A DNA stretch of 64,000 bases from CAVRZY01 sp963725415 (GTDB lineage: Bacteria; Acidobacteriota; Terriglobia; Bryobacterales; Bryobacteraceae): assembly GCA_963725415.1 (NCBI GenBank), contig CAVRZY010000206.1, positions 3,626-67,625 on the forward strand. The letters run 5' to 3'. The position numbers were made by a program, and so were the translations under genes. Below, piece by piece: positions 7,525 through 16,090 of the stretch. Within the stretch, counting starts at the first letter, position 1, and the number at the start of each line of letters is the position of its first letter. The notes under the pieces are model-generated. The model saw only the letters and a program-made list of their open reading frames with translations. It had not been told where the DNA came from and searched no databases.

Positions 7525-8481
7525 ATGCGAATAAGAACGATTGCGGTCTGGCTGTATGCGATGGGCGTGGCCTGGTGCGGGGAACAGGGATGGTATCCGC
7601 ACGAAGGCGGGCTGCTGAAATACCGGGTCAATATCCGGTTCGGGCAAGAGCCGGAGACAATGCCCGAGGGGTGGACGTTTGGGCGGGTTTCTGCGGTGGC
7701 CAGCGATTCCAGGGGCCAGGTGTTCGTGTTTCACCGGGCAACCAAGGCGGACCCGCTGCTGGTGTTCGATTCGCGGGGGAAGTATCTCCGTTCCTGGGGC
7801 AAAGACGTGTTCGTGAACCCTCACGGCTTGCGCGTGGATAAGAACGACAACATCTGGGTCACCGACACCGGCACCCACCAGGTGATGAAGTTCTCGGGCG
7901 ACGGCCGGCTGCTACTTACTCTGGGACTTAGGGGCAAGACAGGCGCGGATGACAGGACGTTCAATCGTCCCACCGATGTTGCATTTGCGCGAACAGGCGA
8001 GTTCTATGTTTCGGACGGGTACGGCAACTCCCGGATCGTCAAGTTCTCGGCGGAAGGGAAATATTTGACGGAATGGGGCAAGCGCGGGACCGGGCCGGGG
8101 GAGTTCAACACCCCGCACGCCATGGTGGTGGATTCCAAGGGCCGGCTGTACGTGAGCGACCGGGAGAACAACCGCATCCAGATCTTCGATGCCGACGGCA
8201 AGTTCCTGCGACAGTGGACCCATCTGGGGGCCACGCAGGGCATTTTCATCACGCCCAAGGACGAGCTGTGGATCCTCACCCACCGCAACAACATCGAGAA
8301 CATCACCTACGACGCGCTGGCCGGGCGGATCATGCGAATCGAGCTGGAGACGGGCAGGATCCTCGGGGCAATGGAGAGCCCGGGTCACTGGCTGGACGTG
8401 AGCGCCTCCGGGGAGATTTTCGTCGGCAGCCTCACTGGCAACGTGTTCCGATGGTATCCGGGGTGGATCGAGAAAAAGTAG
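7525..8481 (+). CDS. Secreted NHL-repeat beta-propeller protein
   Basis: The start at 7525 has a GGAAGGTGG ribosome-binding site and opens a signal peptide (MRIRTIAVWLYAMGVAWC). Repeated blades of the type NPHGLRVDKNDNIWVTDTG, RPTDVAFARTGEFYVSDGYG and TPHAMVVDSKGRLYVSDREN are classic NHL repeats, giving a six-bladed propeller of 318 residues. Related proteins include peptidyl-amidating-lyase-like enzymes and protein-binding scaffolds; the catalytic identity is not determined. It sits upstream of the heparinase-like gene with a 9-base gap and is probably co-transcribed. Confidence 0.85.
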   Translation: MRIRTIAVWLYAMGVAWCGEQGWYPHEGGLLKYRVNIRFGQEPETMPEGWTFGRVSAVASDSRGQVFVFHRATKADPLLVFDSRGKYLRSWGKDVFVNPHGLRVDKNDNIWVTDTGTHQVMKFSGDGRLLLTLGLRGKTGADDRTFNRPTDVAFARTGEFYVSDGYGNSRIVKFSAEGKYLTEWGKRGTGPGEFNTPHAMVVDSKGRLYVSDRENNRIQIFDADGKFLRQWTHLGATQGIFITPKDELWILTHRNNIENITYDALAGRIMRIELETGRILGAMESPGHWLDVSASGEIFVGSLTGNVFRWYPGWIEKK

Positions 8482-8490
8482 GGGAAGACC

Positions 8491-9786
8491 ATGTGGCGGG
8501 CTTCCCTGATCCCGGTTTTCACCTTGCTGTGCTGGGCGAGCGCCGTGGCTGCGGACTGGAAGGCGGCCATCCGCGGGGACCATCCCCGCCTGTTCTTCAA
8601 CCGCGAGAGCTGGCCGGCGGTGAAAGCGCGAGCGCTCAACGAGGAAGCCAAGGTCTTCGCAGGGATGAAGGCTCGGGTGGACGAGCTGGCGCGGGAAGCG
8701 CTGAAGTTTCAGGATCACGGTACGCAAGCGGCGGAGGCCGCCTTTGTCTTCCTGGTCACTGGGGAAGACAGGTATCGCGAGCTGGCCAAGAAGTTACTAG
8801 CCGACAGTATCAGTTACTATAACGAGTGCTACGCGGAACAGAAGACCGTCAACTGGTACTCTTTCTCTCGGATCAGTGCCTGGGCGGCTTACGATTGGCT
8901 TTTCAATCACCTTTCGGAGACCGACAGGAACCAGATGGGAATTGGCTTTCTGAAGGCGGTTCAGGACGTGCAGCCCACCAGGACCAGGAAAGCCTTCGAC
9001 CGGGAGAACTGGGGTGGGCCGGAATCGGGCTTTTACAGCACGCCCAGTCTGCTTTGGTATGCCGGACTGGCTACTTACAAGGAGGGGATCAACGACCAAC
9101 TGGCGGAAAAGTTCCTCGGTGAGGGGTATGACCTATACACCAGGCTCCTGGAGCACCGGCGAGAGGCGGCCGGTGACGACGGAGGGTCAGCTTCCGGGGC
9201 CCTGAACTATTGCCTGGCGGCTTATCCCTGGGCGGAGTTCAATTTCTTCCACACTTTCCAATCTGCCACCGGAAAGGATATCGCGCGCGATTGGCCCTAT
9301 GTGGCCTACTTGCCCGCGTATATCTTCTGGAACTGGCTGCCGGAGGCGGGCGAGTTCGGATACGGCGACGCTTACCACACCGTCAACAAGCTTCCGATTC
9401 AGGGCTTGAACCTTCACCTGTCCGAGATCATCCAGTTTTACGCCGGCACGAAGCCGGAGTGCGCCGCTTTTGCGAAGTGGCTGCTGGAGAAGACGCCCAA
9501 AGAAGAGCGGGCTACGTTCCCCTTCGCGCGGTTCCTGCTGACGCGCATGCCGGATGTGGAGGCTGCCCGGGACCCAGCGGCGAAGATGCCGGGGGCGCGG
9601 CATTTCCAGAATATGGGACAGACGTTCATGCGTTCGGGGTCCGGGCCGGATGACACCTACGCGCTTTTTACCGCCGGCGGTGTGCTGGAGCAGCACAAGC
9701 ATTTCGATCACAACAACTTCGTGATCTTCAAGAAAGGCTTTCTGGCGCTCGATACGGGGACCCGGCCGGAGCCGGGCAGCACCTGA
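8491..9786 (+). CDS. Heparinase II/III-like polysaccharide lyase, N-terminal part (frameshifted)
   Basis: A signal peptide (WRASLIPVFTLLCWASAVAAD) precedes an alpha-helical lyase domain and the start of the beta-rich heparinase II/III region with EQHKHFDHNNFVIF, the conserved His-rich strand. The frame ends early at 9784-9786. Adding one base in the GGG run at 9774-9776 gives PEPGQHLTHYYCRTVAHNS and joins it to the next frame. Together the two parts make a normal-sized lyase of about 700 residues acting on acidic polysaccharide outside the cytoplasm. The break is more likely a sequence error than a real stop. Confidence 0.8.
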   Translation: MWRASLIPVFTLLCWASAVAADWKAAIRGDHPRLFFNRESWPAVKARALNEEAKVFAGMKARVDELAREALKFQDHGTQAAEAAFVFLVTGEDRYRELAKKLLADSISYYNECYAEQKTVNWYSFSRISAWAAYDWLFNHLSETDRNQMGIGFLKAVQDVQPTRTRKAFDRENWGGPESGFYSTPSLLWYAGLATYKEGINDQLAEKFLGEGYDLYTRLLEHRREAAGDDGGSASGALNYCLAAYPWAEFNFFHTFQSATGKDIARDWPYVAYLPAYIFWNWLPEAGEFGYGDAYHTVNKLPIQGLNLHLSEIIQFYAGTKPECAAFAKWLLEKTPKEERATFPFARFLLTRMPDVEAARDPAAKMPGARHFQNMGQTFMRSGSGPDDTYALFTAGGVLEQHKHFDHNNFVIFKKGFLALDTGTRPEPGST

Positions 9787-9806
9787 CGCACTATTACTGC
9801 CGCACG

Positions 9807-10604
9807 GTGGCGCATAACTCGATCTCGATTGTTATGCCGGGGGAGCAGATGCCCCGGTACTGGGGAGGGCCGGCGCCCGAGGAGGAGAATGTACCGGTAC
9901 CCAACGATGGCGGCCAGAGCAAGGCGCTCGGATCGAAAGTAGTAGCCTTTGAAACCTCAGGCGACTACTCCTATGTGGCCGGGGACGCCACGGCGACTTA
10001 TCATGAGAAGAAATGCCGCCTGGCCCTGCGGCAGTTCGTCTTTCTTCCGCCGAACCATTTCGTGGTGTTCGATCGGGTGAGTTCCACCCAGCCGGAGTAC
10101 AAGAAGGCTTGGTTGCTTCATACGGCCGCAGAACCACGGGTGGAGGGACCGGAGTTCTCTGCCGGTCATCAGGGAGGAAGGCTGTTCTGCCGGACCCTGC
10201 TGCCTGAGAAGGCGCAGCTTGCGGTGATCGGAGGGCCGGGCAGGCAATTCTGGTCGGGCGGGCGGAACTGGCCGCTTCCCAAAGGCTATCGGACCCCGGA
10301 CACCACGCCCCTGCTGGGGCAATGGCGCGTCGAGGTATCGCCGCGCGAAGAGCGTGCCGACGATCTGTTTCTGCACCTGATTCAAGTGGGAGACAGCGGG
10401 CTGGAGCGAATGGTGAGATCGAGGCTGATGCAGAAGGGTAGCCAGGTGGGGGTCCGCTTTCAATCCGGGAACGATACTTGGGAGGTTCTGTTCGGGACAG
10501 AAGGCGAGGCGTCCGGACACATTTCCTTGAAGCGGGGCGGCAGGGTGAAAGTTGACCGGGAACTGACTCGAACAGTGACGGCACAGGAAGGTTTGTATCC
10601 ATGA
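9807..10604 (+). CDS. Heparinase II/III-like lyase, C-terminal part
   Basis: This is the continuation of the preceding gene in the -1 frame; the homologous frame is already open from 9783 (LTHYYCRTVAHNS). TVAHNSISIVMPGEQMP and LRQFVFLPPNHFVVFDRV are typical of the C-terminal beta-sandwich of heparinase II/III-like proteins. The GTG at 9807 has no ribosome-binding site and is not a likely true start. The 3' end overlaps the next gene by four bases (ATGA), indicating translational coupling. Confidence 0.75.
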   Translation: MAHNSISIVMPGEQMPRYWGGPAPEEENVPVPNDGGQSKALGSKVVAFETSGDYSYVAGDATATYHEKKCRLALRQFVFLPPNHFVVFDRVSSTQPEYKKAWLLHTAAEPRVEGPEFSAGHQGGRLFCRTLLPEKAQLAVIGGPGRQFWSGGRNWPLPKGYRTPDTTPLLGQWRVEVSPREERADDLFLHLIQVGDSGLERMVRSRLMQKGSQVGVRFQSGNDTWEVLFGTEGEASGHISLKRGGRVKVDRELTRTVTAQEGLYP

Positions 10605-11815
10605 CCAGAGAGAGACGCTTCGTGGGCGCTTGGATCGTGACCGGTCTGCTTGTGGCGGCGGGTTTCGGAGTGGCTGATGAGCGAACCACGGTGTACAAGG
10701 ACATCCCGCCGGAGTACCTGCTCGAACCAGAGGCAATCCCAGAATTCTGGGTGACCTCCCTCGAGGAGGTGAACCGCTTTCTGGACAAGCGGATCCGGAA
10801 AGGCACGGTGGCCAGCATTGGGACCAGCGCGGGCGGACGGCCGATTCGCGCGGTCTTCTATGGCCAGCCGCGAGAGGGCCGGGGCACCACGACCTTTTCC
10901 GGATCGCTAGGACTGGGGAACGTGCGGGCCTACCTCGGGCCAGACCACCAGCGGAAGGTGTACCTGGGCCTGGCGGGCGTGCATGGCGGTGAGTTCGAAG
11001 GGATTGCCGGTATGATGAACCTGCTGGCGGTCCTGGAGACGGGCCGGGATCTGCGGGGGCAGGAGTGGCGGGAACTCTCGGCTGCCGCCAAATCGGTTGA
11101 CCGGATCATTGTGGTGCCGATCACCAATGTGGACGGGCGGGCGCGTGTGCCGATTCGAATGGCGCGGCACCGGGGCAGCGATCACACCGTGCACGAGTAC
11201 TTGAACACCGGGGGCCGGCTGGACGGCAAGCTCATCGGCTGGCCGCAGTGCAAGGAGCATATTCCCCTGGATTTCTCGACGGTGCAGTTTCCGGGTGGGT
11301 ACCCGAACGAAGCCGGCGTCAACATCCAGCACGACGATTTTTTTGGGCGGCGGCAGCCGGAAACGCAGGCCCTGTTCGAGCTGGCGGGGCGGGAGCGGCC
11401 AGACCTGATCCTGAACATGCACACCGGGGCCGCCTTTACCACCATGGTGCGGCCGTTCATCGAGCCGGTGCTCACGCGAGCCTTCGAGCGGCTTTTCCGG
11501 CAGGTGCAAACGCGCCTCACCCTGGAGAAGCTCGAAAGCACGGACGATCCCGCCCAGGAAGCCGATCCGGCGCGCGAGAGGATGAGCGTCTACAATCTGG
11601 ACACGGCGCTGAACCTGCATTGCGGCGCGCTGGCGGTGCTGATCGAATCTCCGTCCCACGGGTTTTCGACCGGTAAGCGGCACGGCAAGCTGTTCGTACA
11701 CACGCCCAATGACATCGTGAAGGCTCAGTTGATCTGCCACCAGGAAGCGCTGAAGTTTCTGGCGGAAACCGGCGGGCGAGCCAGGTGGACGGCGAAAGCG
11801 CCGGCGAAGAGGTGA
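10601..11815 (+). CDS. Exported M14-type zinc carboxypeptidase-like protein
   Basis: A 404-residue protein with an N-terminal hydrophobic signal. VHGGEFEG supplies the HxxE zinc pair (H128, E131), LNMHTG the third ligand (H274) and AVLIESPSHG the catalytic Glu region (E349), matching the order in M14 peptidases. It overlaps the stop of the lyase gene by ATGA, so the two are translated together. It probably trims peptides or amidated sugars in the periplasm. The M14 assignment is firm; the substrate is unknown. Confidence 0.85.
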   Translation: MTRERRFVGAWIVTGLLVAAGFGVADERTTVYKDIPPEYLLEPEAIPEFWVTSLEEVNRFLDKRIRKGTVASIGTSAGGRPIRAVFYGQPREGRGTTTFSGSLGLGNVRAYLGPDHQRKVYLGLAGVHGGEFEGIAGMMNLLAVLETGRDLRGQEWRELSAAAKSVDRIIVVPITNVDGRARVPIRMARHRGSDHTVHEYLNTGGRLDGKLIGWPQCKEHIPLDFSTVQFPGGYPNEAGVNIQHDDFFGRRQPETQALFELAGRERPDLILNMHTGAAFTTMVRPFIEPVLTRAFERLFRQVQTRLTLEKLESTDDPAQEADPARERMSVYNLDTALNLHCGALAVLIESPSHGFSTGKRHGKLFVHTPNDIVKAQLICHQEALKFLAETGGRARWTAKAPAKR

Positions 11816-11854
11816 TCCCGCGCCGGCGCGGTGCAGGATGCTGGCTGTCTCACC

Positions 11855-12127
11855 TCATGGCTGGCGCATTCCGCGGCGCCGCCGGAAGAACGGCGCGGCG
11901 ATTCCCCAGAGGAACAGAAACACAGCCACAATCCCCACGGGAACGTACACCCAGTTCTCGTCTGGCAGCGTAGGGATGGGGATGGAAGGCCTGGGGATCT
12001 TCATGATCGCCACAGCCAAGGCCAGGCTGAGGAGGTGCCAATACCATGCCTTCGCTCGAAAACGGTAAAGCACCAGCAGCGCCAGGGCTGCCGCGGCGCA
12101 GAAAGCCAGTATTACCCAAAGATTCAT
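11855..12127 (-). CDS. Small three-helix membrane protein
   Basis: A 90-residue minus-strand protein with hydrophobic stretches at about 3-20, 28-43 and 63-80 and a basic end (FFRRRRGMRQP). AGGAG lies six bases before the ATG. It is convergent with the M14 peptidase gene. No family was recognised. The good ribosome-binding site and the strong membrane pattern support a real gene over the opposite-strand frames. Confidence 0.6.
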   Translation of the reverse strand: MNLWVILAFCAAAALALLVLYRFRAKAWYWHLLSLALAVAIMKIPRPSIPIPTLPDENWVYVPVGIVAVFLFLWGIAAPFFRRRRGMRQP

Positions 12128-12201
12128 GCTCAGCTCCTAGGAACAGCTTTCCATCTTAGCGCGTTTGACCGGCTGCGCAACCGGATCTGCGGCTTGCCCC
12201 C

Positions 12202-12351
12202 CGTAACGTCCAAAAACTCAACCGCGGGCTAAGTTGTTCTCCCGTAGGCATGTGTGGATCGCGCCAGAGGAGTGCCGCTGGCCCGAAATTGGAACCGGGG
12301 GGCGGCGCGTAACATGTTACATCGGCCACATTTGAGTTTTCGGACCATACG
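12202..12351 (+). mobile_element. MITE-like element, copy 1
   Basis: A ~150-bp non-coding element with terminal inverted repeats (CGTAACGTCCAAAAACTCAA left; TTGAGTTTTCGGACCATACG right). It contains the palindrome TAACATGTTA near its right end. A second copy in the same orientation lies at 13843-13996. The two flank the amidohydrolase gene. Confidence 0.85.
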
Positions 12352-12537
12352 CCGTCCTATGCAGGCGCTGCCGGCGATCGGGGCTAGGGGCGTGCGAAGC
12401 GGCATGTCATCGAGGACGCCGCATGGGCCAGTAAGGATTCTTCGGCCGGGCAGGGCCGTCCCACGTGCCCCTACGCGTTGATATGATCGTTCGCTGGGCC
12501 GCGGAGGATTTACGCCCGGCTCAGAGGAGCACACAAC

Positions 12538-13716
12538 ATGAACCGCAGGCATTGGATGATGCTTTCCGGGGCAGCCATGACGCTGCGCCCGGGATCCTCT
12601 CAGGCGCCGGTCCCCGCCGCGGGGACTCCGGAGACGCCGGACAAGATCCTGCTCAAGGACTATCGTCCCAAGTCCATTTACAGGATCCCCAAGACGGACA
12701 TCAAGAAGGCGAAGTACCCGATCATCGATGTCCACTGCCACGGGGCCCGGCCGGTCGAGCAACTGGGCGAGTGGGTCAAGACCATGGACGCGGTCGGGGT
12801 GGAGAAGACCGTGATCTTCACCGGCGCGAACTCAGGCGAGCGATTCGCCGAGATCCGGAAGAGCTATGCGAAATACCCCGGGCGTTTTGAACTGTGGTGC
12901 GGCTTCGACCTGAGCGGCAGCGACCAGCCGGGATTCGGGGCAAACGCCGTGAAAGTTCTGGAAGAGTGCCATCGGCTGGGGGCCACCGGAGTGGGGGAGG
13001 TCAGCGATAAGGGCTGGGGGTTTGCGTTCAGGCCTTCCGGCGCAGGGCGCGGCGGGGCCGGCGCCAAGAGCGGTCCCGCAGCCGGAGGGCGGCGCACCCC
13101 GGGGCCGCATGCCGACGACGCGCGCATGGACCCTCTTTGGGACAAATGCGCGCAACTCGGAATGCCTATCAATATTCACGTCTCGGACCCCATCTGGGCG
13201 TACGAGCCGATGGACAACGCCAACGACGGCCTCATGAACGGCTACACCTGGCGCATCGACGACAAGCAGCCCGGCATCCTGGGGCATAACGGCCTCATCG
13301 AGAGCCTGGAGCGCGCCTGCCAGAAGCACCGCAAGACCGTTTTCATCGCCTGCCACCTGGCCAACCTGGATTACGACCTGACCCGGCTGGGCCAGATCTT
13401 CGACCGCCATCCTAATCTCTACGCCGACATCTCGGCCCGCTTCGCGGAGACCGCTCCCATTCCGCGATTCTTCAACCAGTTCCTGCGCAAGTATCCCGAC
13501 CGGGTCCTCTACGGAACAGACATGCCTTACACCCAGCGCATCTTCAGCACTACCTTCCGAATTCTGGAGAGCAACGACGAACACTTCTACGAGCGTGACC
13601 TGTATTTCAACTTCGATTACCACTGGCCAATGCACGGCTTCGGTCTGCCGGACGCCCTGCTCAAGAAGATGTACCGGGACAACGCCTTGAAGGCCTTCAA
13701 GCAGGCGCGCGCGTGA
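12538..13716 (+). CDS. Amidohydrolase-2 family TIM-barrel hydrolase, exported
   Basis: A 392-residue protein with GAGGAG before the ATG. A short N-terminal secretion-like segment (MNRRHWMMLSGAAM) ends near residue 25. IIDVHCHG holds the HxH metal pair (H66, H68), INIHVSDP and FIACHLAN supply further His residues, and LYGTDMPY the late Asp, all typical of metal-dependent amidohydrolases of the Amidohydro_2 group. The region at about 160-200 is Gly/Ala-rich and unlike the rest. It probably hydrolyses or decarboxylates a small aromatic or cyclic substrate; none can be named. Confidence 0.85.
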   Translation: MNRRHWMMLSGAAMTLRPGSSQAPVPAAGTPETPDKILLKDYRPKSIYRIPKTDIKKAKYPIIDVHCHGARPVEQLGEWVKTMDAVGVEKTVIFTGANSGERFAEIRKSYAKYPGRFELWCGFDLSGSDQPGFGANAVKVLEECHRLGATGVGEVSDKGWGFAFRPSGAGRGGAGAKSGPAAGGRRTPGPHADDARMDPLWDKCAQLGMPINIHVSDPIWAYEPMDNANDGLMNGYTWRIDDKQPGILGHNGLIESLERACQKHRKTVFIACHLANLDYDLTRLGQIFDRHPNLYADISARFAETAPIPRFFNQFLRKYPDRVLYGTDMPYTQRIFSTTFRILESNDEHFYERDLYFNFDYHWPMHGFGLPDALLKKMYRDNALKAFKQARA

Positions 13717-13780
13717 CGCCCGGCCTGGGCCTTCGGATCTGGCCGGGTTGGCGTATGATCGTTGGGAAGAGGACAAGCGA

Positions 13781-13849
13781 CTGAGCTTAGAACTGGATCG
13801 AAGAGATTTCCTGAGCCTGTCCACCGCGTCGGCGGCCGCGATGGCGTAA
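13781..13849 (+). pseudogene. Tat signal remnant interrupted by the MITE
   Basis: From CTG 13781 the frame reads LSLELDRRDFLSLSTASAAA and stops at 13847-13849, inside the left end of the second MITE-like copy. RRDFL is a twin-arginine motif, so this looks like the beginning of an exported-enzyme gene whose body was lost when the element inserted. No matching continuation was recognised downstream of the element. Confidence 0.55.
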
Positions 13850-13996
13850 CGTCCAAAAACTCAATCGCGGCACAAGTTGTTCTCCTGCACGGTGTTGCGG
13901 ATCACGCCAGCGGAGTGCCGTAGGCCTAAAATTGGGACTCGGGATCGGCGCGTAACATGTTACATCGGCCACCTTTGAGTTTTTGGACCATACGCC
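13843..13996 (+). mobile_element. MITE-like element, copy 2
   Basis: A 154-bp element with near-perfect terminal inverted repeats GGCGTAACGTCCAAAAACTC and GAGTTTTTGGACCATACGCC, flanked by AT on both sides. Its interior is alignable with copy 1 throughout and shares TAACATGTTACATCGGCCAC. No coding capacity is seen, as expected of a MITE mobilised in trans. Confidence 0.88.
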
Positions 13997-14212
13997 ATCC
14001 AGGTCCGGCCATCCCATCTGGTATCTCACCTTCATTTCCAGAGCACGCGCCGCGTGGAGGGTATTCCCAAGCAGGGGGTCGAAGACGCGCGCTGCGAGGT
14101 TGAGACGGCACGTATGGTGCGGGACCTGACAGGGATATGCTTGCGGTCAACGCTGAACGGCCGCTTTGGAGCAACCAGAGGGCTTTAGCCTGGATTAGAG
14201 CGATGCGCCCGG

Positions 14213-14698
14213 CTATTTCTTCGGCTGCACCGTGGCGTGGAACGTTGCGACGTATTCGTACTTTATGTCGTCGAACGATTCCTGAACCCCGCGCGTGCGG
14301 ACCTTGCCGGAGATAGTCTGGCCTTCGTGGCGGCCTTCGAACACGTGCTCGGTGGAACCGCCGGAAGGCGGGACGCGGAAAGCGCGGTGGCCGATTGTGA
14401 AATTGATGATCTGCCCGTCCGCGTTGATGGTCTCGCGGACAAAACAGAGCTTCCCCTCGGCAGCCAGGCGACGCAGGGCGAACTCATCGCGCTGGTCGGC
14501 GGCAGCCACGGACCGGTCGGCCAGAAGAACAACCGTGTCGTCCTTCTTCTTGTCAAAGAAACCTTCAGTGCGCCAGGCGTAAACCTGGGTGAGAGGGGTT
14601 GGCTTGCCAGTGACGGTGAGAGTCCCGGCGACGGGTGACTGGGCGAGAGCGGCGACGGCCCACAGGGTCAGGGCCAGCAGTGCGAGTGTTTTCTGCAT
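14213..14698 (-). CDS. Secreted protein of unknown function
   Basis: A 161-residue protein starting at 14698 with GGGAGGATT upstream and a cleavable signal peptide (MQKTLALLALTLWAVAALAQ). The mature part is beta-rich (VAGTLTVTGKPTPLTQVYAW, then HVFEGRHEGQTISGKV), suggesting a small beta-sandwich exported to the periplasm. No family was recognised. The frame is open upstream, but that extension lacks a signal peptide and is discarded. Confidence 0.75.
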   Translation of the reverse strand: MQKTLALLALTLWAVAALAQSPVAGTLTVTGKPTPLTQVYAWRTEGFFDKKKDDTVVLLADRSVAAADQRDEFALRRLAAEGKLCFVRETINADGQIINFTIGHRAFRVPPSGGSTEHVFEGRHEGQTISGKVRTRGVQESFDDIKYEYVATFHATVQPKK

Positions 14699-14748
14699 TG
14701 GAATCCTCCCGGGATCGGGGACCCTGCACGGCAGGGCCCCCCAACAGT

Positions 14749-15007
14749 CTACTCCCCGGCTGAGCTCAGTGGCGAAGACACGGGACTGATCATCGGCGAC
14801 ACGGACAGGCGCGTCCGGCCGGACAACACGTCGACGCCTTCGAGGCTGAAGCACGCCGCCTGAGGCCACTGGCGAGCAGCACAGCCAGAAGCGCCCGGTC
14901 CCGTTTCCCCTTCAGGCGTTCCCCATCCGGAGTTTGCCACAGTGTTTCGCCCTGTTCGGCTGTCAACCAGTTGCCCAATCGTACTCCGAGCTTCTTTACC
15001 TGGTCGC
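14749..15007 (-). pseudogene. Tyrosine recombinase/integrase remnant
   Basis: The minus-strand frame from 15007 reads RDQVKKLGVRLGNWLTAEQ and then KGKRDRALLAVLLASGLRRR, which is the start of the catalytic domain of XerD-like integrases, up to the first catalytic Arg region. It then loses the family pattern, and the rest of the domain is absent. Its 5' side abuts the 3' end of a group II intron, so the integrase gene seems to have been the intron's target or a casualty of rearrangement. Not functional. Confidence 0.65.
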
Positions 15008-15066
15008 GGTAGGGATGCCGGTCGCCCGGCACCCCCCGCACAGATCCGTACGAGCGCTCATTAGGG
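15008..15066 (-). ncRNA. Group II intron domains V-VI
   Basis: The minus strand reads GAGCCGTATGC, a loop, and GTACGGATC, the domain V hairpin with its AGC triad. It is followed by GTGCCGGGCGACCGGCAT as the domain VI stem, and CCCTACC at the 3' end. This is the most conserved ribozyme core and fixes the intron's 3' boundary to within a few bases. Confidence 0.75.
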
Positions 15067-15076
15067 CATACGGCTC

Positions 15077-15379
15077 CTATCTAAGATACCTAACGGCGAA
15101 GCGCTTCGCTTTCCGTACACCCGCCAACCCCTGGGATACGCGAGCCCCGCTCTGTGTTGGGTGCGTAGCGGATTGATGAGTGTTCTCCTTGATCAGCGGC
15201 CTTCCCTCCTCACCCTCCGCCAACGGTGTCCCGCCTTTGTTCAAGTGATTCATTGGTACTATTCCGCTGTCCGACTCCTCAAGGACGTGCATGCGGGCCG
15301 TGTGGCTGTCGCCTTCTCCCGCCGGCCTGCCGTCTACTTTCCCGACAGGCATCCCCGAGGTCTCCCGGTTCTCGTGCAC
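15077..15379 (-). pseudogene. Group II intron reverse transcriptase, N-terminal fragment
   Basis: A 100-codon frame containing EESDSGIVPMNHLNKGG, EEGRPLIKENTHQ and TQSGARVSQGLAGVRKA, the familiar leader and N-terminus of intron-encoded LtrA-like proteins. It ends at RYLR just before domain V and lacks all reverse-transcriptase motifs, the maturase and the endonuclease. It is a deletion product, not a functional enzyme. Confidence 0.75.
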
Positions 15380-15654
15380 GAAGCTTCTAGGCGTGTCTGG
15401 GGTCTGCGACTACGCAGGACTGGCCGCCGGCTCGCGCTAGCGCCTTCGGTCATGTTGCCTTCCACCAAATCCACAGCGTCGGCGTCCTGATTGCAATTTT
15501 TCGAAGCTCTATACCCAGCCCACCTATACCCCGGTTTACGCTTCGCCGGACACCTCGCGGCACCCGGCGCAAAACTCGGGGCCCAGCGGGTCGCTACCCC
15601 CTTTCTCGTAAGACTCTTGCATTCTCTGCTTCGTGCCGGTTTATCCCGGCGCAC

Positions 15655-16090
15655 GGATTTCCATTTTGGCGTCCCGGCTTGTGGCCAGTATACACCCGCC
15701 CGGCGCCACCTGGCGGTTCCAAACTTTGCGCCGGGTAGGCGGCCACGCCGCGAGGCCGCTCCGGCAACCAGAAGGCCGTCTGGGAAGGACGGAGAAGCGG
15801 TTAAGCGGTGGCCGACTTGACCGCTTTCCCAGGCCTTCGGTGCCGCTTGGCCGCCTTCGGTGACGGCACGTTTCTTGGGTCTCAGCATGGCTCTGAGCTG
15901 GGCGATCCGCTGATCCATGCGCTGCCGGTGGGCTCATAACGAAGGAGCCAAACCGTCCACGAGACCGCCAAGGAAAAGCGGCGGGAGTATGCTGCGAGAA
16001 TCTGGGCGCGGCGTCAGCATTATCCCGAGTGAGGCCGCTAGCCGTGTGCTGCCGATGAGGTTTAGAGTCTAAACCCCAGAAGCCTATCCC
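15655..16090. other. Region between intron and small ORF, no confident gene
   Basis: Open frames exist on both strands but none resembles a known protein. The intron's 5' flank carries a 38-bp motif (15655-15692, minus strand TATACTGGC to AAATGGAAATCC) that recurs at 40253-40290. A small palindrome, GTTTAGAGTCTAAAC, lies near 16060. Confidence 0.5.

Larger units (their letters stand above)
15008..15654 (-). mobile_element. Group II intron, internally deleted
   Basis: On the minus strand the element begins with GTGCGCC at 15654, a group II 5' end, and finishes after domains V and VI at about 15008. At roughly 650 bp it is far shorter than the 2-3 kb of an intact intron. Only the first part of the intron-encoded protein remains, and the sequence then jumps to domain V, so the reverse transcriptase body was deleted. 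Splicing in trans with a helper maturase is conceivable. Confidence 0.75.

Noticed and set aside
9774..9810. Two separate genes in the heparinase region
   Set aside because: The second frame starts mid-domain with no ribosome-binding site, and one added base restores a single lyase.
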